43,851 nucleotides of DNA from an uncultured Synechococcus sp. (lineage in GTDB: Bacteria > Cyanobacteriota > Cyanobacteriia > PCC-6307 > Cyanobiaceae): assembly GCA_913052185.1 (NCBI GenBank), contig CAJXFG010000003.1, positions 1-43,851 on the forward strand, in the 5' to 3' direction. Position numbers and translations under genes: made by a program. Under the pieces are notes generated by a model that ran no database searches, was not told where the DNA came from, and saw nothing but the letters and a program-made list of their open reading frames with translations. This document shows, piece by piece, positions 19,880-28,770 of this stretch. Numbering within the stretch: the stretch's first letter is position 1; every line of letters begins with the position of its first letter.

Positions 19880-20953
19880 TCACGCAGCGACGGCAGCCTT
19901 GGGATCAAGCGCGCCCTTGGCGTAAAGGCCCGCGTAGTAAGTGATGCTCTGCTGTTGAATCTTGCTGGCATTGCCTGCAGCCCAGAACTGCTGATAGCGG
20001 TCGAGGCAGACCTGCTTCATATATTTGCGGGCAGGCTTGTTGAAGTGGCGGGGGTCGAAATTCGCGGGGTCTGCAATGGCCGCTTCACGCACTGCAGCGG
20101 TGAAGGCAAGGCGGTTGTCAGTGTCGATGTTCACTTTGCGAACACCGTTGCGAATGCCTTCCTGGATTTCCTCCACGGGCACGCCATAGGTTTCAGGGAT
20201 TGAACCGCCATGCTGGTTGATCATTTCCAGCCATTCCTGGGGCACTGACGAGGAGCCGTGCATCACCAGGTGGGTGTTGGGAATGGCCTTGTGGATTTCA
20301 GCGATGCGGCTGATTGCCAGCACTTCACCGGTGGGTTTGCGGGTGAACTTGTAGGCCCCATGGCTGGTGCCGATTGCGATTGCCAGAGCATCGCATTTTG
20401 TTTTTGCCACAAAATCCGCTGCCTCAGCTGGATCGGTCAGCAGCATGTCCTTGGACAGCTCGCCTTCGAAGCCATGGCCGTCTTCCGCTTCGCCTTTTCC
20501 TGTTTCCAGTGAGCCCAGGCAACCCAGTTCACCTTCGACACTCACGCCAACGGAATGGGCGAAATCAACAACCTGCTTGGTGACAGCAACGTTGTAGTCG
20601 TAACTGGCTGGTGTTTTGGCATCAGCTTCCAGTGATCCATCCATCATCACGGATGTGAATCCGTTGATTGCCGCGGAGTAACAGGTATCAGGAGCATTGC
20701 CATGGTCCTGGTGCATCACCACGGGGATGTGGGGATAGGTCTCGGTTGCAGCGAGGATCAGGTGACGCAGGAAAATCTCACCTGCATAGCTGCGTGCTCC
20801 GCGTGACGCCTGCAGGATGACCGGACTGTCTGTTTCGTCGGCCGCTTCCATGATCGCCTGCACCTGCTCAAGGTTGTTGACGTTGAAAGCAGGAATGCCG
20901 TAGCCGTTTTCGGCAGCGTGGTCGAGCAGGAGCCGAAGCGGAACGAGCGCCAT
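19880..20953 (-). CDS. fba: Class II fructose-bisphosphate aldolase
   Basis: [38 protein letters not shown]...[14 protein letters not shown]...[26 protein letters not shown]...VRKVNIDTD. Confidence 0.96.
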   Translation of the reverse strand: MALVPLRLLLDHAAENGYGIPAFNVNNLEQVQAIMEAADETDSPVILQASRGARSYAGEIFLRHLILAATETYPHIPVVMHQDHGNAPDTCYSAAINGFTSVMMDGSLEADAKTPASYDYNVAVTKQVVDFAHSVGVSVEGELGCLGSLETGKGEAEDGHGFEGELSKDMLLTDPAEAADFVAKTKCDALAIAIGTSHGAYKFTRKPTGEVLAISRIAEIHKAIPNTHLVMHGSSSVPQEWLEMINQHGGSIPETYGVPVEEIQEGIRNGVRKVNIDTDNRLAFTAAVREAAIADPANFDPRHFNKPARKYMKQVCLDRYQQFWAAGNASKIQQQSITYYAGLYAKGALDPKAAVAA

Positions 20954-20964
20954 AGATAAAGTCC

Positions 20965-21002
20965 AAAAAAAGGCCCTATCGAACCAAAAGGTCCGTAGGG
21001 CC
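20965..21002 (-). terminator. Strong hairpin with U-tract (terminator/attenuator) between class I fda and class II fba
   Basis: Plus strand AAAAAAA GGCCCTATCGAACC-AAAA-GGTCCGTAGGGCC; on the minus strand a long stem followed by 7 T, ending 11 nt before the fba ATG. Confidence 0.8.
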
Positions 21003-21005
21003 GAG

Positions 21006-21035
21006 ACTTTACCTGAGTGATGTTCTTTTTGTCAC
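21006..21035 (-). promoter_or_regulatory. Candidate promoter for class II fba
   Basis: Minus strand GTGACA (21035-21030) - 18 nt - TAAAGT (21011-21006); would start transcription at the hairpin. Confidence 0.3.
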
Positions 21036-21080
21036 GCGCGGCTGTGGCGCAAGCGGCCCCAGCACGTGCGTGATGAGTGA

Positions 21081-22148
21081 TCAGTAGGTGTATCCAGCTA
21101 CGAAAAGCTGTTCGTCGGAGGAGGGTTGGGAGCCAGGGACGTAGCGGCCGAGCGACGCTTCAGAGTTGGCTTGTGCGCGAGCCAGCAAGGCTTTCTGACC
21201 GGCTTCGATGTTGGTTCCAGCCCATCCCTTGAGGCAGGAGTGCTGCAGAGCTCTTCCGTAGGAGAAGCCGAGATTCCATTTCGCTTTGCGCTCAATGGTG
21301 TTCATGTGGTTCAGGTACACGGAGGCGGCTTCCTCACTGAGACCTCCGGACAGGAAGACGATTCCGGGCACGCTGGCAGGAACGCTGCGCTCGAGTGTGC
21401 GCACGGTCATCGCTGCAACCTTGGCTGGATCAGCCTTGTCAGCACAATCGGCGCCCTGAACGGTCATGGAGGGCTTCAGAAGAGTTCCCTCAAGCAGAAC
21501 ACCATTGGCCTGGCAGGCGTGATACACCTCCTGGATCACGTGCTCCTGGATTCTGGCGGTGGTTTCGATGCTGTGATCGCCATCCATCAGGATCTCGGGC
21601 TCAACGATCGGCACAAGACCGGATTCCTGCACTGAGCGGGCGTAGCGGGCGAGCCCCCAGGCGTTCTCCCTGACTGAGAGGGCGGAAGGGCATCCGTCGG
21701 AAGTGATTTGCAGAACAGCGCGCCATTTGGCGAAACGTGCGCCTTGGGCGTAGTAGTCGGCGGCACGCTCGACAAGACCGTCCAGGCCGGTGCAGAGGGT
21801 TTCAACTGAGCCTGCGCCTGCGAGCGGGCGGAGACCCTTGTCGACCTTGATGCCGGGGATGATGCCCAGCTTGCCGAGTTTGTTGACCATGGACTCGCCG
21901 TCAGCATGGTTCTGGAAGAGGGTCTCCTCGTAAAGAATCGCTCCGCTGATGAAGTCTCCGAGACCGGCTGCGGTGAAGAGCATTCCGCGATAGGCCTGGC
22001 GATTGGCTTCGGTGTTCTCAACACCGATGGAGCCCAGGCGCTTGCCGATGGTCTTCGTGGATTCATCCACAGCGAGGATTCCCTTGCCAGGTGATGCGAG
22101 GGATTGCGCTGTTGCAATCAGTTCGGAGGAATAATCAGACAGTGCCAT
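21081..22148 (-). CDS. fda: Class I fructose-bisphosphate aldolase
   Basis: MALSDYSSELIATAQSLASPGKGILAVDESTKTIGKRLGSIGVENTEANRQAYRGMLFTAAGL...FAKWRAVLQI...LEGTLLKPSM. Confidence 0.96.
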   Translation of the reverse strand: MALSDYSSELIATAQSLASPGKGILAVDESTKTIGKRLGSIGVENTEANRQAYRGMLFTAAGLGDFISGAILYEETLFQNHADGESMVNKLGKLGIIPGIKVDKGLRPLAGAGSVETLCTGLDGLVERAADYYAQGARFAKWRAVLQITSDGCPSALSVRENAWGLARYARSVQESGLVPIVEPEILMDGDHSIETTARIQEHVIQEVYHACQANGVLLEGTLLKPSMTVQGADCADKADPAKVAAMTVRTLERSVPASVPGIVFLSGGLSEEAASVYLNHMNTIERKAKWNLGFSYGRALQHSCLKGWAGTNIEAGQKALLARAQANSEASLGRYVPGSQPSSDEQLFVAGYTY

Positions 22149-22382
22149 TTGATTCTTCTGAATTGAAGGAGTCTCGGGGCCTCGAAGGCCGTCTTGGCCT
22201 CTCTGTTTACACCTTAAAGTGAGATTTGTTACGGCGCTAGCGCATCATTTGACTCTGCGCGAGCTGGGATGTTGCTTCCGTGCGCCAGCTGAGCTAAGGG
22301 GTTTCAGCTTTCTTTTCTGGGCAACGGCGGGCGATCTCAGTTCACCGGAGAGATCGTCGAATGTTGTTGTTGTTCAGGTCAA

Positions 22383-22412
22383 TAAAAAGGCTGACACCAT
22401 GAGGTGTCAGCC
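22383..22412 (-). terminator. Rho-independent terminator of the histidine-phosphatase gene
   Basis: Perfect 10-bp stem GGCTGACACC-ATGA-GGTGTCAGCC preceded on plus strand by AAAAA (T-tract on minus). Confidence 0.9.
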
Positions 22413-22448
22413 CTGCTGATTCGTGAATTCAATCGCAATGAGACCGAT

Positions 22449-23201
22449 TCAGTTCTGAGCGAGCGTTTGCCACTGATTGGGCAGGATCTTGGCGACCAGA
22501 TCGAACTTGCCGTCACCAAGGGGCTTTGCCACGTAGGCAACACCCATGGGTGCGGGATAAATTCCGTTTTCGGGGATCACCGGCATCGTCACGCCCTGGA
22601 AGGGATCATCGTGGCCCACCAGGAATGTGTTTTTTCCGGCCTCAGGCTTTGCGGACAGCAAGGGAGAAACACGAGCTGCGTATTCCTCGTAATCCTTAGG
22701 AGTGCACTCAACACAGGGCAGGAAATTCAGATTTGAATTCTTGGTGTAGGTGCCGAACGCAAGATCTGCGGTGTTGTAGGCGCGGCAGTAGTCGCTTGAG
22801 ATCACATCTCCAACAGGAATTCCTGCAGCTTTGATGCCTTCACCGATCTGCTTGGCATCAGCCTTGCCTTCGTCGCTCAGGCGGCGCTGGGTGCTGCAGT
22901 CGGAAAGATCCAGTTCAGGGCTGACCTGATCGCCCCAGTCCTTGTTTGTTTTGGCATGGCGGATGTAGATCACATGACCACCATCTCTCAGTGCGCTAGC
23001 GAGTGCCTCGTCGTCGAGTTTGTTGACGAACTCTTTGTTGTTCTGCTCACCCGAAAGGGTGGTGTCGTTTTGCTCATAGGCTTCGACTTCACTACTGTCC
23101 GCGGTCGGTTGTTGCTTGCTGGCCGAGTCATCGCTGACTGATCCAGAGGAACATGCCGCCATCAGAAGCAGGGCTGCAACACACGATGCTTGTTTAATCA
23201 T
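22449..23201 (-). CDS. Histidine-phosphatase-superfamily lipoprotein
   Basis: Lipobox signal (VAALLLMAACSSGS); DGGHVIYIRHAKTNKDWGDQ (RHA motif) and FLVGHDDPF (second catalytic His). Confidence 0.85.
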   Translation of the reverse strand: MIKQASCVAALLLMAACSSGSVSDDSASKQQPTADSSEVEAYEQNDTTLSGEQNNKEFVNKLDDEALASALRDGGHVIYIRHAKTNKDWGDQVSPELDLSDCSTQRRLSDEGKADAKQIGEGIKAAGIPVGDVISSDYCRAYNTADLAFGTYTKNSNLNFLPCVECTPKDYEEYAARVSPLLSAKPEAGKNTFLVGHDDPFQGVTMPVIPENGIYPAPMGVAYVAKPLGDGKFDLVAKILPNQWQTLAQN

Positions 23202-23315
23202 TGAGTCAATGAATTTTCTTAATTAAAGCCATTTTCATGATTGGCAACATTTTGTAAGACACGAGAAACTGTCGCTGTTGATACGAGGCTTGCTCGCGAC
23301 GGCCCCCCTTCAGGA

Positions 23316-24395
23316 TCAGCGCGACGACAGCGTTCTGTCGCAGGCGGTCTGGCTCGCCAAGCCTTCAGCGAGGCCAGGCACCATCGGATGACCGCTGTGG
23401 ATGCTGTCCGCCCACCAGCGCTGAATCCGCGCCACCGGCGCGATGCGGCCATCGCTCCATGTTGTGGAGAAGGCCAGATCCTCATCCGCCTGGATGGTCC
23501 TCGGAGCTTCTCCGCTTCTCTGCAATGTGAGTGAAAAGCCGTGCACATAGTCCTTCTGATTGTCACTTCCCAGAACCAGGCTGCCTTCAGATCCATAGAC
23601 CTCAATCCAGCATCCCCGACCATTGCGTGCAACGGAGGCCAGTGCCATCTGGGCGGGCACGACTCCGCCCTGATGGAGCTGTAATTCAAGGTTGATCATG
23701 GCGATGTCGTCAGCATCGACCTCGCGTAGTACGCCTTCGCCATCTGGTCGCTGCTCGATGGCGGTGCGCGTCACGGCTTGAAGGTCACCAACAGGGCCGA
23801 ATAACCACGCCAAGGTGTCGAAGGCATGCGTACCAAGTGCTCCGAGGACCCCACCCCCCTGGTCAGCTTGCGAATACCAGCTCCAGGCCCGATCTGGATT
23901 GGCTCTGCTGCTCATCAACCAGTCGAATTTCACGAGCCAGGGAGTCCCCACGGCACCCTGTTCCAACAGACGTGCTGCCTGCTGAAACAGGGGGACAGCC
24001 CTGTATTCGAAGTCAACCGCCACGCTGAGACCTCTCCCGATCGCTTCGCGTTGCAGATCAGCCACCTGTTGCGCGTTGAGCGCGACAGGCTTTTCCAGAA
24101 GCAAATGCTTGCCCGCCTTGAGAGCTTGCATCCCAAGCTCGTAGCGAGGTGCCGGGGGGGTGGCGATGATCACGGCATCAACCCTGGAATCCTCGAGAAG
24201 GGAGTCCCAGGACTCGTAACCCTTCAGGCCGGAATTGGTGCAGGCCTGATTCAACCGGTCCTGACGACGATGCCAGAGAGCGACAGGTTCCAGTTCAGGG
24301 ATGCTGTTCAGCGCGGGCAGATGCACTGCTTCGCCGAAGCCGAGACCGGCGATGGCAACTCCGATCGGGCCTTGGAGCGTCGGTCTGGAGGGCAT
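23316..24395 (-). CDS. Gfo/Idh/MocA-family NAD(P)-dependent oxidoreductase
   Basis: IGVAIAGLGFGEAVHLPALNSIPELEPVALWHRR...DAVIIATPPAPRYELGMQALKAGKHLLLEKPVALN. Confidence 0.93.
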   Translation of the reverse strand: MPSRPTLQGPIGVAIAGLGFGEAVHLPALNSIPELEPVALWHRRQDRLNQACTNSGLKGYESWDSLLEDSRVDAVIIATPPAPRYELGMQALKAGKHLLLEKPVALNAQQVADLQREAIGRGLSVAVDFEYRAVPLFQQAARLLEQGAVGTPWLVKFDWLMSSRANPDRAWSWYSQADQGGGVLGALGTHAFDTLAWLFGPVGDLQAVTRTAIEQRPDGEGVLREVDADDIAMINLELQLHQGGVVPAQMALASVARNGRGCWIEVYGSEGSLVLGSDNQKDYVHGFSLTLQRSGEAPRTIQADEDLAFSTTWSDGRIAPVARIQRWWADSIHSGHPMVPGLAEGLASQTACDRTLSSR

Positions 24396-24428
24396 GGTGA
24401 ACCAGGCAGCGGATGAATGGAGAAGACG

Positions 24429-24824
24429 TCAGGTCAGTCCGGAACTGCAGACGGCGTTGATGACTTCCGTGATCAGATCATCCTTGGCCGGCGCCTCCCA
24501 GTCCGCCCTGAAGCGGGGGAGTCCGTTCTTCTGCGTGTCTCGATAAAGCGACTGATCACAATCAATCTCCATCACCACAAGTGTTCCCAGCGCTGGGGAT
24601 TCATCCTCGGTTTTCAGGCTGTATCGACTGAGAACCGACAGGTTTCCATCTTTCGTTCTGCGCACGCTCCCGGCGTCCCACCACTGTTGACCTTCGCTGG
24701 TTGAGGGCACTTCCCGCCAGTCAACGGGACCGGCAAGAGCTGGAGTCGCCAGGACGACGATCAGCAAGGGCACCAGGGCTGCTTTCAACCACTCACGAAC
24801 GCATTTCCGCAGACTGCTTTTCAT
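24429..24824 (-). CDS. Secreted small hypothetical protein (possible surface-adhesin-E-like domain)
   Basis: Signal peptide; [43 protein letters not shown] overlap with accD stop. Confidence 0.65.
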   Translation of the reverse strand: MKSSLRKCVREWLKAALVPLLIVVLATPALAGPVDWREVPSTSEGQQWWDAGSVRRTKDGNLSVLSRYSLKTEDESPALGTLVVMEIDCDQSLYRDTQKNGLPRFRADWEAPAKDDLITEVINAVCSSGLT

Positions 24825-25711
24825 GCCTGGACGGCCACCTCGGGGCGACAGCCATGGAGGCTCAGCAGTGTTGCCAGGGTGCTCTTCAGCTGGGTGCGCG
24901 GCACGATCGTGTCCACAAAACCGTGCTCCTGCAGATACTCCGCTGTCTGGAAGTTGTCGGGAAGTTTCTCTCTCAAGGTCTGTTCAATCACCCGCCGACC
25001 CGCAAATCCGATCAGAGCCTTCGGCTCAGCGAGAATCAGGTCGCCAAGCATGGCAAAGCTCGCTGTCACCCCGCCGGTGGTGGGATGGGTGAGCAGTGGC
25101 ATGTAGAGCACACCGGCTTCTCGATGGCGCTCCAGTGCGCCGGAGATCTTGGCCATCTGCATGAGGCTGAGCATGCCCTCCTGCATGCGTGCACCACCTG
25201 AAGCGCAGACGATCAGCAGGGGCAGACGTTTGGTTGTGGCTTCCTCGATCAGGCGTGTGATCTTTTCTCCCACGACCGACCCCATCGATCCCCCCATGAA
25301 GCGGAAATCCATCACGGCAAGGGCCATGGGTATGCCGTCCACACGGCACAGGCCCGTGATCACGCCGTCGCGGAGTCCCGTGCTGGCCTGGGTTTCGCGC
25401 AGGCGATCCGCGTAGGCACGTCGATCCTTGAAGCCCAGTGGGTCCGTTGGAGCCAGTTCGTCATCGAGCGGCTCAAAGCTTCCTTCGTCAGCAATGATCG
25501 CGATCCGTTCAGCACTGAAGATCCGGTGGTGATAGCTGCAGCTGCTGCAGACGCTTGCATTGGCCAGGAGGTCTTTGCGGTAGACGACCTGGGAGCATTC
25601 AGGGCATTTGCTCCAGAGTCCGTCACCCTCCTCAGGTTCCTGTGTGACCTTGACCACGGACTGACCCTTGCGGCGATCAGCAAACCAGTCGAAAAGAGAC
25701 ACGGCGACCAT
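24821..25711 (-). CDS. accD: Acetyl-CoA carboxylase carboxyltransferase subunit beta
   Basis: [12 protein letters not shown]...[33 protein letters not shown] (zinc finger), [47 protein letters not shown]. Confidence 0.97.
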   Translation of the reverse strand: MVAVSLFDWFADRRKGQSVVKVTQEPEEGDGLWSKCPECSQVVYRKDLLANASVCSSCSYHHRIFSAERIAIIADEGSFEPLDDELAPTDPLGFKDRRAYADRLRETQASTGLRDGVITGLCRVDGIPMALAVMDFRFMGGSMGSVVGEKITRLIEEATTKRLPLLIVCASGGARMQEGMLSLMQMAKISGALERHREAGVLYMPLLTHPTTGGVTASFAMLGDLILAEPKALIGFAGRRVIEQTLREKLPDNFQTAEYLQEHGFVDTIVPRTQLKSTLATLLSLHGCRPEVAVQA

Positions 25712-25978
25712 CCAGACCTGCCCATTAAAAGGCTGACCGGGTCAAGAACCATGCCATCGATCGTTCTTTCCATCGCTCAGGGCTGGCTCAGATGGTCGGA
25801 ATTGACCTCAATGGTCCCTGTTTCAACAAAAGCCATTCGTGGAAACCAGTCACGAATGGGACAGTATTGACCCGTAGCATTTGTTACTTAGGGAGCGGGA
25901 TCGAAGCTGATTTTTTAATCTTTGCTCCCGGGTTTGCCTGGGATTGAATGCCTATAAAAAAATATCAGCTTTCTTTTG

Positions 25979-26527
25979 ATGACATCGCATACTGAGGCAA
26001 TCAATGAACATCTGGCGCTTGAGTTTCAGGCCAGTCATACATATTTAGCGATGTCGATTTGGCTGAGAGAGAGGGATTTGATTGGTTTCTCCAGTTATAT
26101 GTTGAACAAGAGCACGGAAGAGCGGGGTCATGCTTCCAAGTTCATCGCCTATCTCGTGGACAGTGAATGCAAGGTGCAGCTGCCCACCATTGAGTCGCCT
26201 GAACGGGAGTGGCAGTCTGTGAAAGCACTCTTTGACAAGGTCTACGAGATGGAGAAAACCGTGACCAAGTCAATCAACAACATCTACACACTTTCTGAAA
26301 ACGAGGGCGACAGGACTGCGACTGCCATGCTCGATTGGTTCGTCGGTGAGCAGTTGCAGGAAGAATCAGAAGCTCGCTTTGTGCTGAAGCGATTGCGTCT
26401 GGCTGACTCCAACGCTGCAGCCCTGATCTTGCTTGATCAGCAGTTTTTGGATGGCACTCTGCTGGCCAATGTCAAAGCCGGTGGAGCCTTTGATGTTGCA
26501 GGGGCTGGCGGAGCTGCAGCTGTCTGA
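25979..26527 (+). CDS. Ferritin
   Basis: EAINEHLALEFQASHTYLAMSIWLRERDLIGFSSYMLNKSTEERGHASKFIAYL...GEQLQEESEA: non-heme ferritin ligand pattern. Confidence 0.93.
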   Translation: MTSHTEAINEHLALEFQASHTYLAMSIWLRERDLIGFSSYMLNKSTEERGHASKFIAYLVDSECKVQLPTIESPEREWQSVKALFDKVYEMEKTVTKSINNIYTLSENEGDRTATAMLDWFVGEQLQEESEARFVLKRLRLADSNAAALILLDQQFLDGTLLANVKAGGAFDVAGAGGAAAV

Positions 26528-26580
26528 TTGGAATCAGATCCGGGGCTGGTCTGTTGTCTGTTCGAAGGTCCTCAGCGCTT

Positions 26581-27417
26581 TCATGGTTCGATCAGAGCCA
26601 CCCATTGGCTCCACCACCACTGCGGGCCCATCAACCAGACCAGCCAGATCCCTACGGCAATGAACGGACCGAAGGGAAAGGGCTCTCTGGGTTTCAACCG
26701 GCCAGTGATCCTGGCAAGACCCCCGAACAATGCCCCTGAAAACACGGCGATGCCCATGGACACTGTGAGGCCTCCGAGGCCCAGCCATGCCCCTGCCATG
26801 GCGGCCAGTTTCGCGTCGCCCAACCCCAGTGCAGGCTGTCCCACCAACCGTTCCGCCAACGCGCTGAGTGATTCCAGCACCAGCAATCCCGCCGCTGATG
26901 CCAGCAGATGATTGAACAGCACGCTTCGTGCCGTTTCCTGCTCTGCGAAGAGGGCAACAAGTCCGGTGGCGAGCAGCCCCGCGATCACTCCTGCACGACA
27001 GATCGGTTCTGGCAGCCAGAGGTGATCGATGTCGATCAGCACGAGCGGCATCAACAGACTGATCAGCACGACGCCGCCAACCAGCGTGATCACAGTGGTT
27101 TCCGGTGCTGTCAAAAGATGGTTGCTGCTGAAGCCGCTGGCCCAAGCCGCACTGACCCACAACCCCCCAGTGAGAGCCTCGACCAGGGGGTAACGAGAAG
27201 CAATGGGCTGATGGCAGTCCCGGCAGCGTCCGCGCAGAGCAAGCCATCCCATCACTGGGATGTTGTCATGCCACTGCACCGAGTGACCGCAGTGAGGGCA
27301 GTGGCTCCCAGGCCAGACAACGGATTCCTGTCTTGGTAAACGCCAGGCGACGACGTTGATGAAACTGCCGACGCAGGCCCCCGCCAGCAGCAGGATCCAC
27401 AACAGCGATGCATTCAA
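26581..27417 (-). CDS. pilD: Prepilin peptidase / N-methyltransferase
   Basis: GACVGSFINVVAWRLPRQ...CPHCGHSVQWHDNIPVMGWLALRGRCRDCHQPIASRYPLVEALTGGLW; GLGDAKLAAMAGAWLG. Confidence 0.95.
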   Translation of the reverse strand: MNASLLWILLLAGACVGSFINVVAWRLPRQESVVWPGSHCPHCGHSVQWHDNIPVMGWLALRGRCRDCHQPIASRYPLVEALTGGLWVSAAWASGFSSNHLLTAPETTVITLVGGVVLISLLMPLVLIDIDHLWLPEPICRAGVIAGLLATGLVALFAEQETARSVLFNHLLASAAGLLVLESLSALAERLVGQPALGLGDAKLAAMAGAWLGLGGLTVSMGIAVFSGALFGGLARITGRLKPREPFPFGPFIAVGIWLVWLMGPQWWWSQWVALIEP

Positions 27418-27704
27418 CTTCCCTGCCCTCTGAGCCGATCTTTCGGATTGCGTGGTCTTCTGAGTCGTCGGCTGATCAGCTCGGCGCTGATGAATTGTTC
27501 ATCGGGCAGCAGCGTGGGTGCATCAATCACCACGCGCCCTTCGTTCAGATTGATATTCACCACAACGCCGCAGGGTTCAATCGAGTGAGTTGATTCGCTG
27601 AGGTGTTGAAAATAAATTTTCCGGGCCAGAGCAATCAGACGCCTGCTGTCCACTCGGTCCCAGCGTGGGGTGAGGCTGGCGTTTCCGCCGGCTCCCGCGA
27701 TCAC
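27414..27704 (-). CDS. Small conserved-looking hypothetical protein upstream of pilD
   Basis: GTG at 27704: VIAGAGGNASLTPRWDRVDSRRLIALARKIYFQHL...; ATGA overlap with pilD. ORF-track start 27758 would run into the prk terminator hairpin. Confidence 0.6.
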   Translation of the reverse strand: MIAGAGGNASLTPRWDRVDSRRLIALARKIYFQHLSESTHSIEPCGVVVNINLNEGRVVIDAPTLLPDEQFISAELISRRLRRPRNPKDRLRGQGS

Positions 27705-27721
27705 GAAGGAGGGAGGTGAAA

Positions 27722-27755
27722 CAGAAATAGGCTCACCTGAACAATCAGATGAGCC
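27722..27755 (-). terminator. Rho-independent terminator of prk
   Basis: Minus strand GGCTCATCTGA-TTGT-TCAGGTGAGCC (11-bp stem with one U-G pair) followed by TATTTCTGT. Confidence 0.75.
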
Positions 27756-27792
27756 CACGATAGGACTGATTGGTGCTGCTGTTGAGAAGAAC

Positions 27793-28695
27793 TCAGCTCA
27801 GCTTTTTCTTCTCTTCAATCATGCGGTGAATGATTGGGGTGAGAATCAGTTCCATTGCAAAACCCATCTTGCCTCCATTCACCACGATGCTGGTGGGGCT
27901 CGACATGAAGGAGTCGTGGATCATGTTGAGGAGATCGTTGAAGTCAATTCCCCATTTCTCACGGGCACCCTTGCGGAAGTGAATGATCACGAAGCTTTCA
28001 TCCGGGCTGGGAATGTTCCTGCAGATGAAGGGGTTGGACGTGTCGACCGTGGGAACCCGCTGGAAGTTGATATCGGTGCGACTGAACTGCGGACAGATGT
28101 GATTGATGTAATCAGGCATCCTGCGCAGGATGGTGTCCACGATCGCCTCGGCGGAGTAGCCACGCTCGGCATTGTCGCGGTGGATTTTCTGAATCCATTC
28201 GAGATTGGTGATCGGCACCACACCCACCAGCAGGTCTGCGAGTGAGGCCACGTCGTAGGCATCCCCTTTCACACCGCCGTGAAGACCTTCGTAGAACAGC
28301 AGATCAGTGCCTGTTGGAATGTCTTCCCAGGGGGTGAACTGGCCGGGGTTCAGATCGACACCCAGGCGTGAATTGTGCTCAGCAGCCTCTTCAGGGCTGT
28401 GCAGGTAGTAACGCTTCTGTCCACCGCCGGTTTCGCCGTAAACGCGGAAAAGCTCTTCGAGCTTGTCGAACAGGTTGGCTTCAGGGCCGAAATGGGAGAA
28501 ATTCTCACCCTTGGCCAGTGCATCAGCCATGGCATCTTTCATGGCCGCCCGCTCGAAGCGGTGATAGCTGTCACCTTCAACGACAGCCGGTGTGATGCTT
28601 TCACGGGCGAAGATGTGCTCGAAGGCACGCTTCACGGTGCTGGTGCCGGCACCTGAGGAACCGGTGACAGCCACGACGGGGTGACGCTTCGACAT
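27793..28695 (-). CDS. prk: Phosphoribulokinase
   Basis: MSKRHPVVAVTGSSGAGTSTVKRAFEHIF...VVEGDSYHRFER...LFYEGLHGGV; class-I-like PRK. Confidence 0.97.
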   Translation of the reverse strand: MSKRHPVVAVTGSSGAGTSTVKRAFEHIFARESITPAVVEGDSYHRFERAAMKDAMADALAKGENFSHFGPEANLFDKLEELFRVYGETGGGQKRYYLHSPEEAAEHNSRLGVDLNPGQFTPWEDIPTGTDLLFYEGLHGGVKGDAYDVASLADLLVGVVPITNLEWIQKIHRDNAERGYSAEAIVDTILRRMPDYINHICPQFSRTDINFQRVPTVDTSNPFICRNIPSPDESFVIIHFRKGAREKWGIDFNDLLNMIHDSFMSSPTSIVVNGGKMGFAMELILTPIIHRMIEEKKKLS

Positions 28696-28770
28696 CGACG
28701 GAGGCAGTTCTGGCCCGAAGAGTTTGGCAGGTCAACGGGCCGATTTCGAATTTTGTTTAATCCGACCTGT

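Noticed and set aside
20000-21700. Several plus-strand ORFs (e.g. 19955-20203, 20258-20512, 21126-21635) opposite the aldolase genes
   Set aside because: Reverse-complement shadows of strongly biased coding sequence.
26534-27247. 237-aa minus-strand ORF inside pilD in an alternate frame
   Set aside because: Arg/Gly-rich out-of-frame translation of pilD; not supported.
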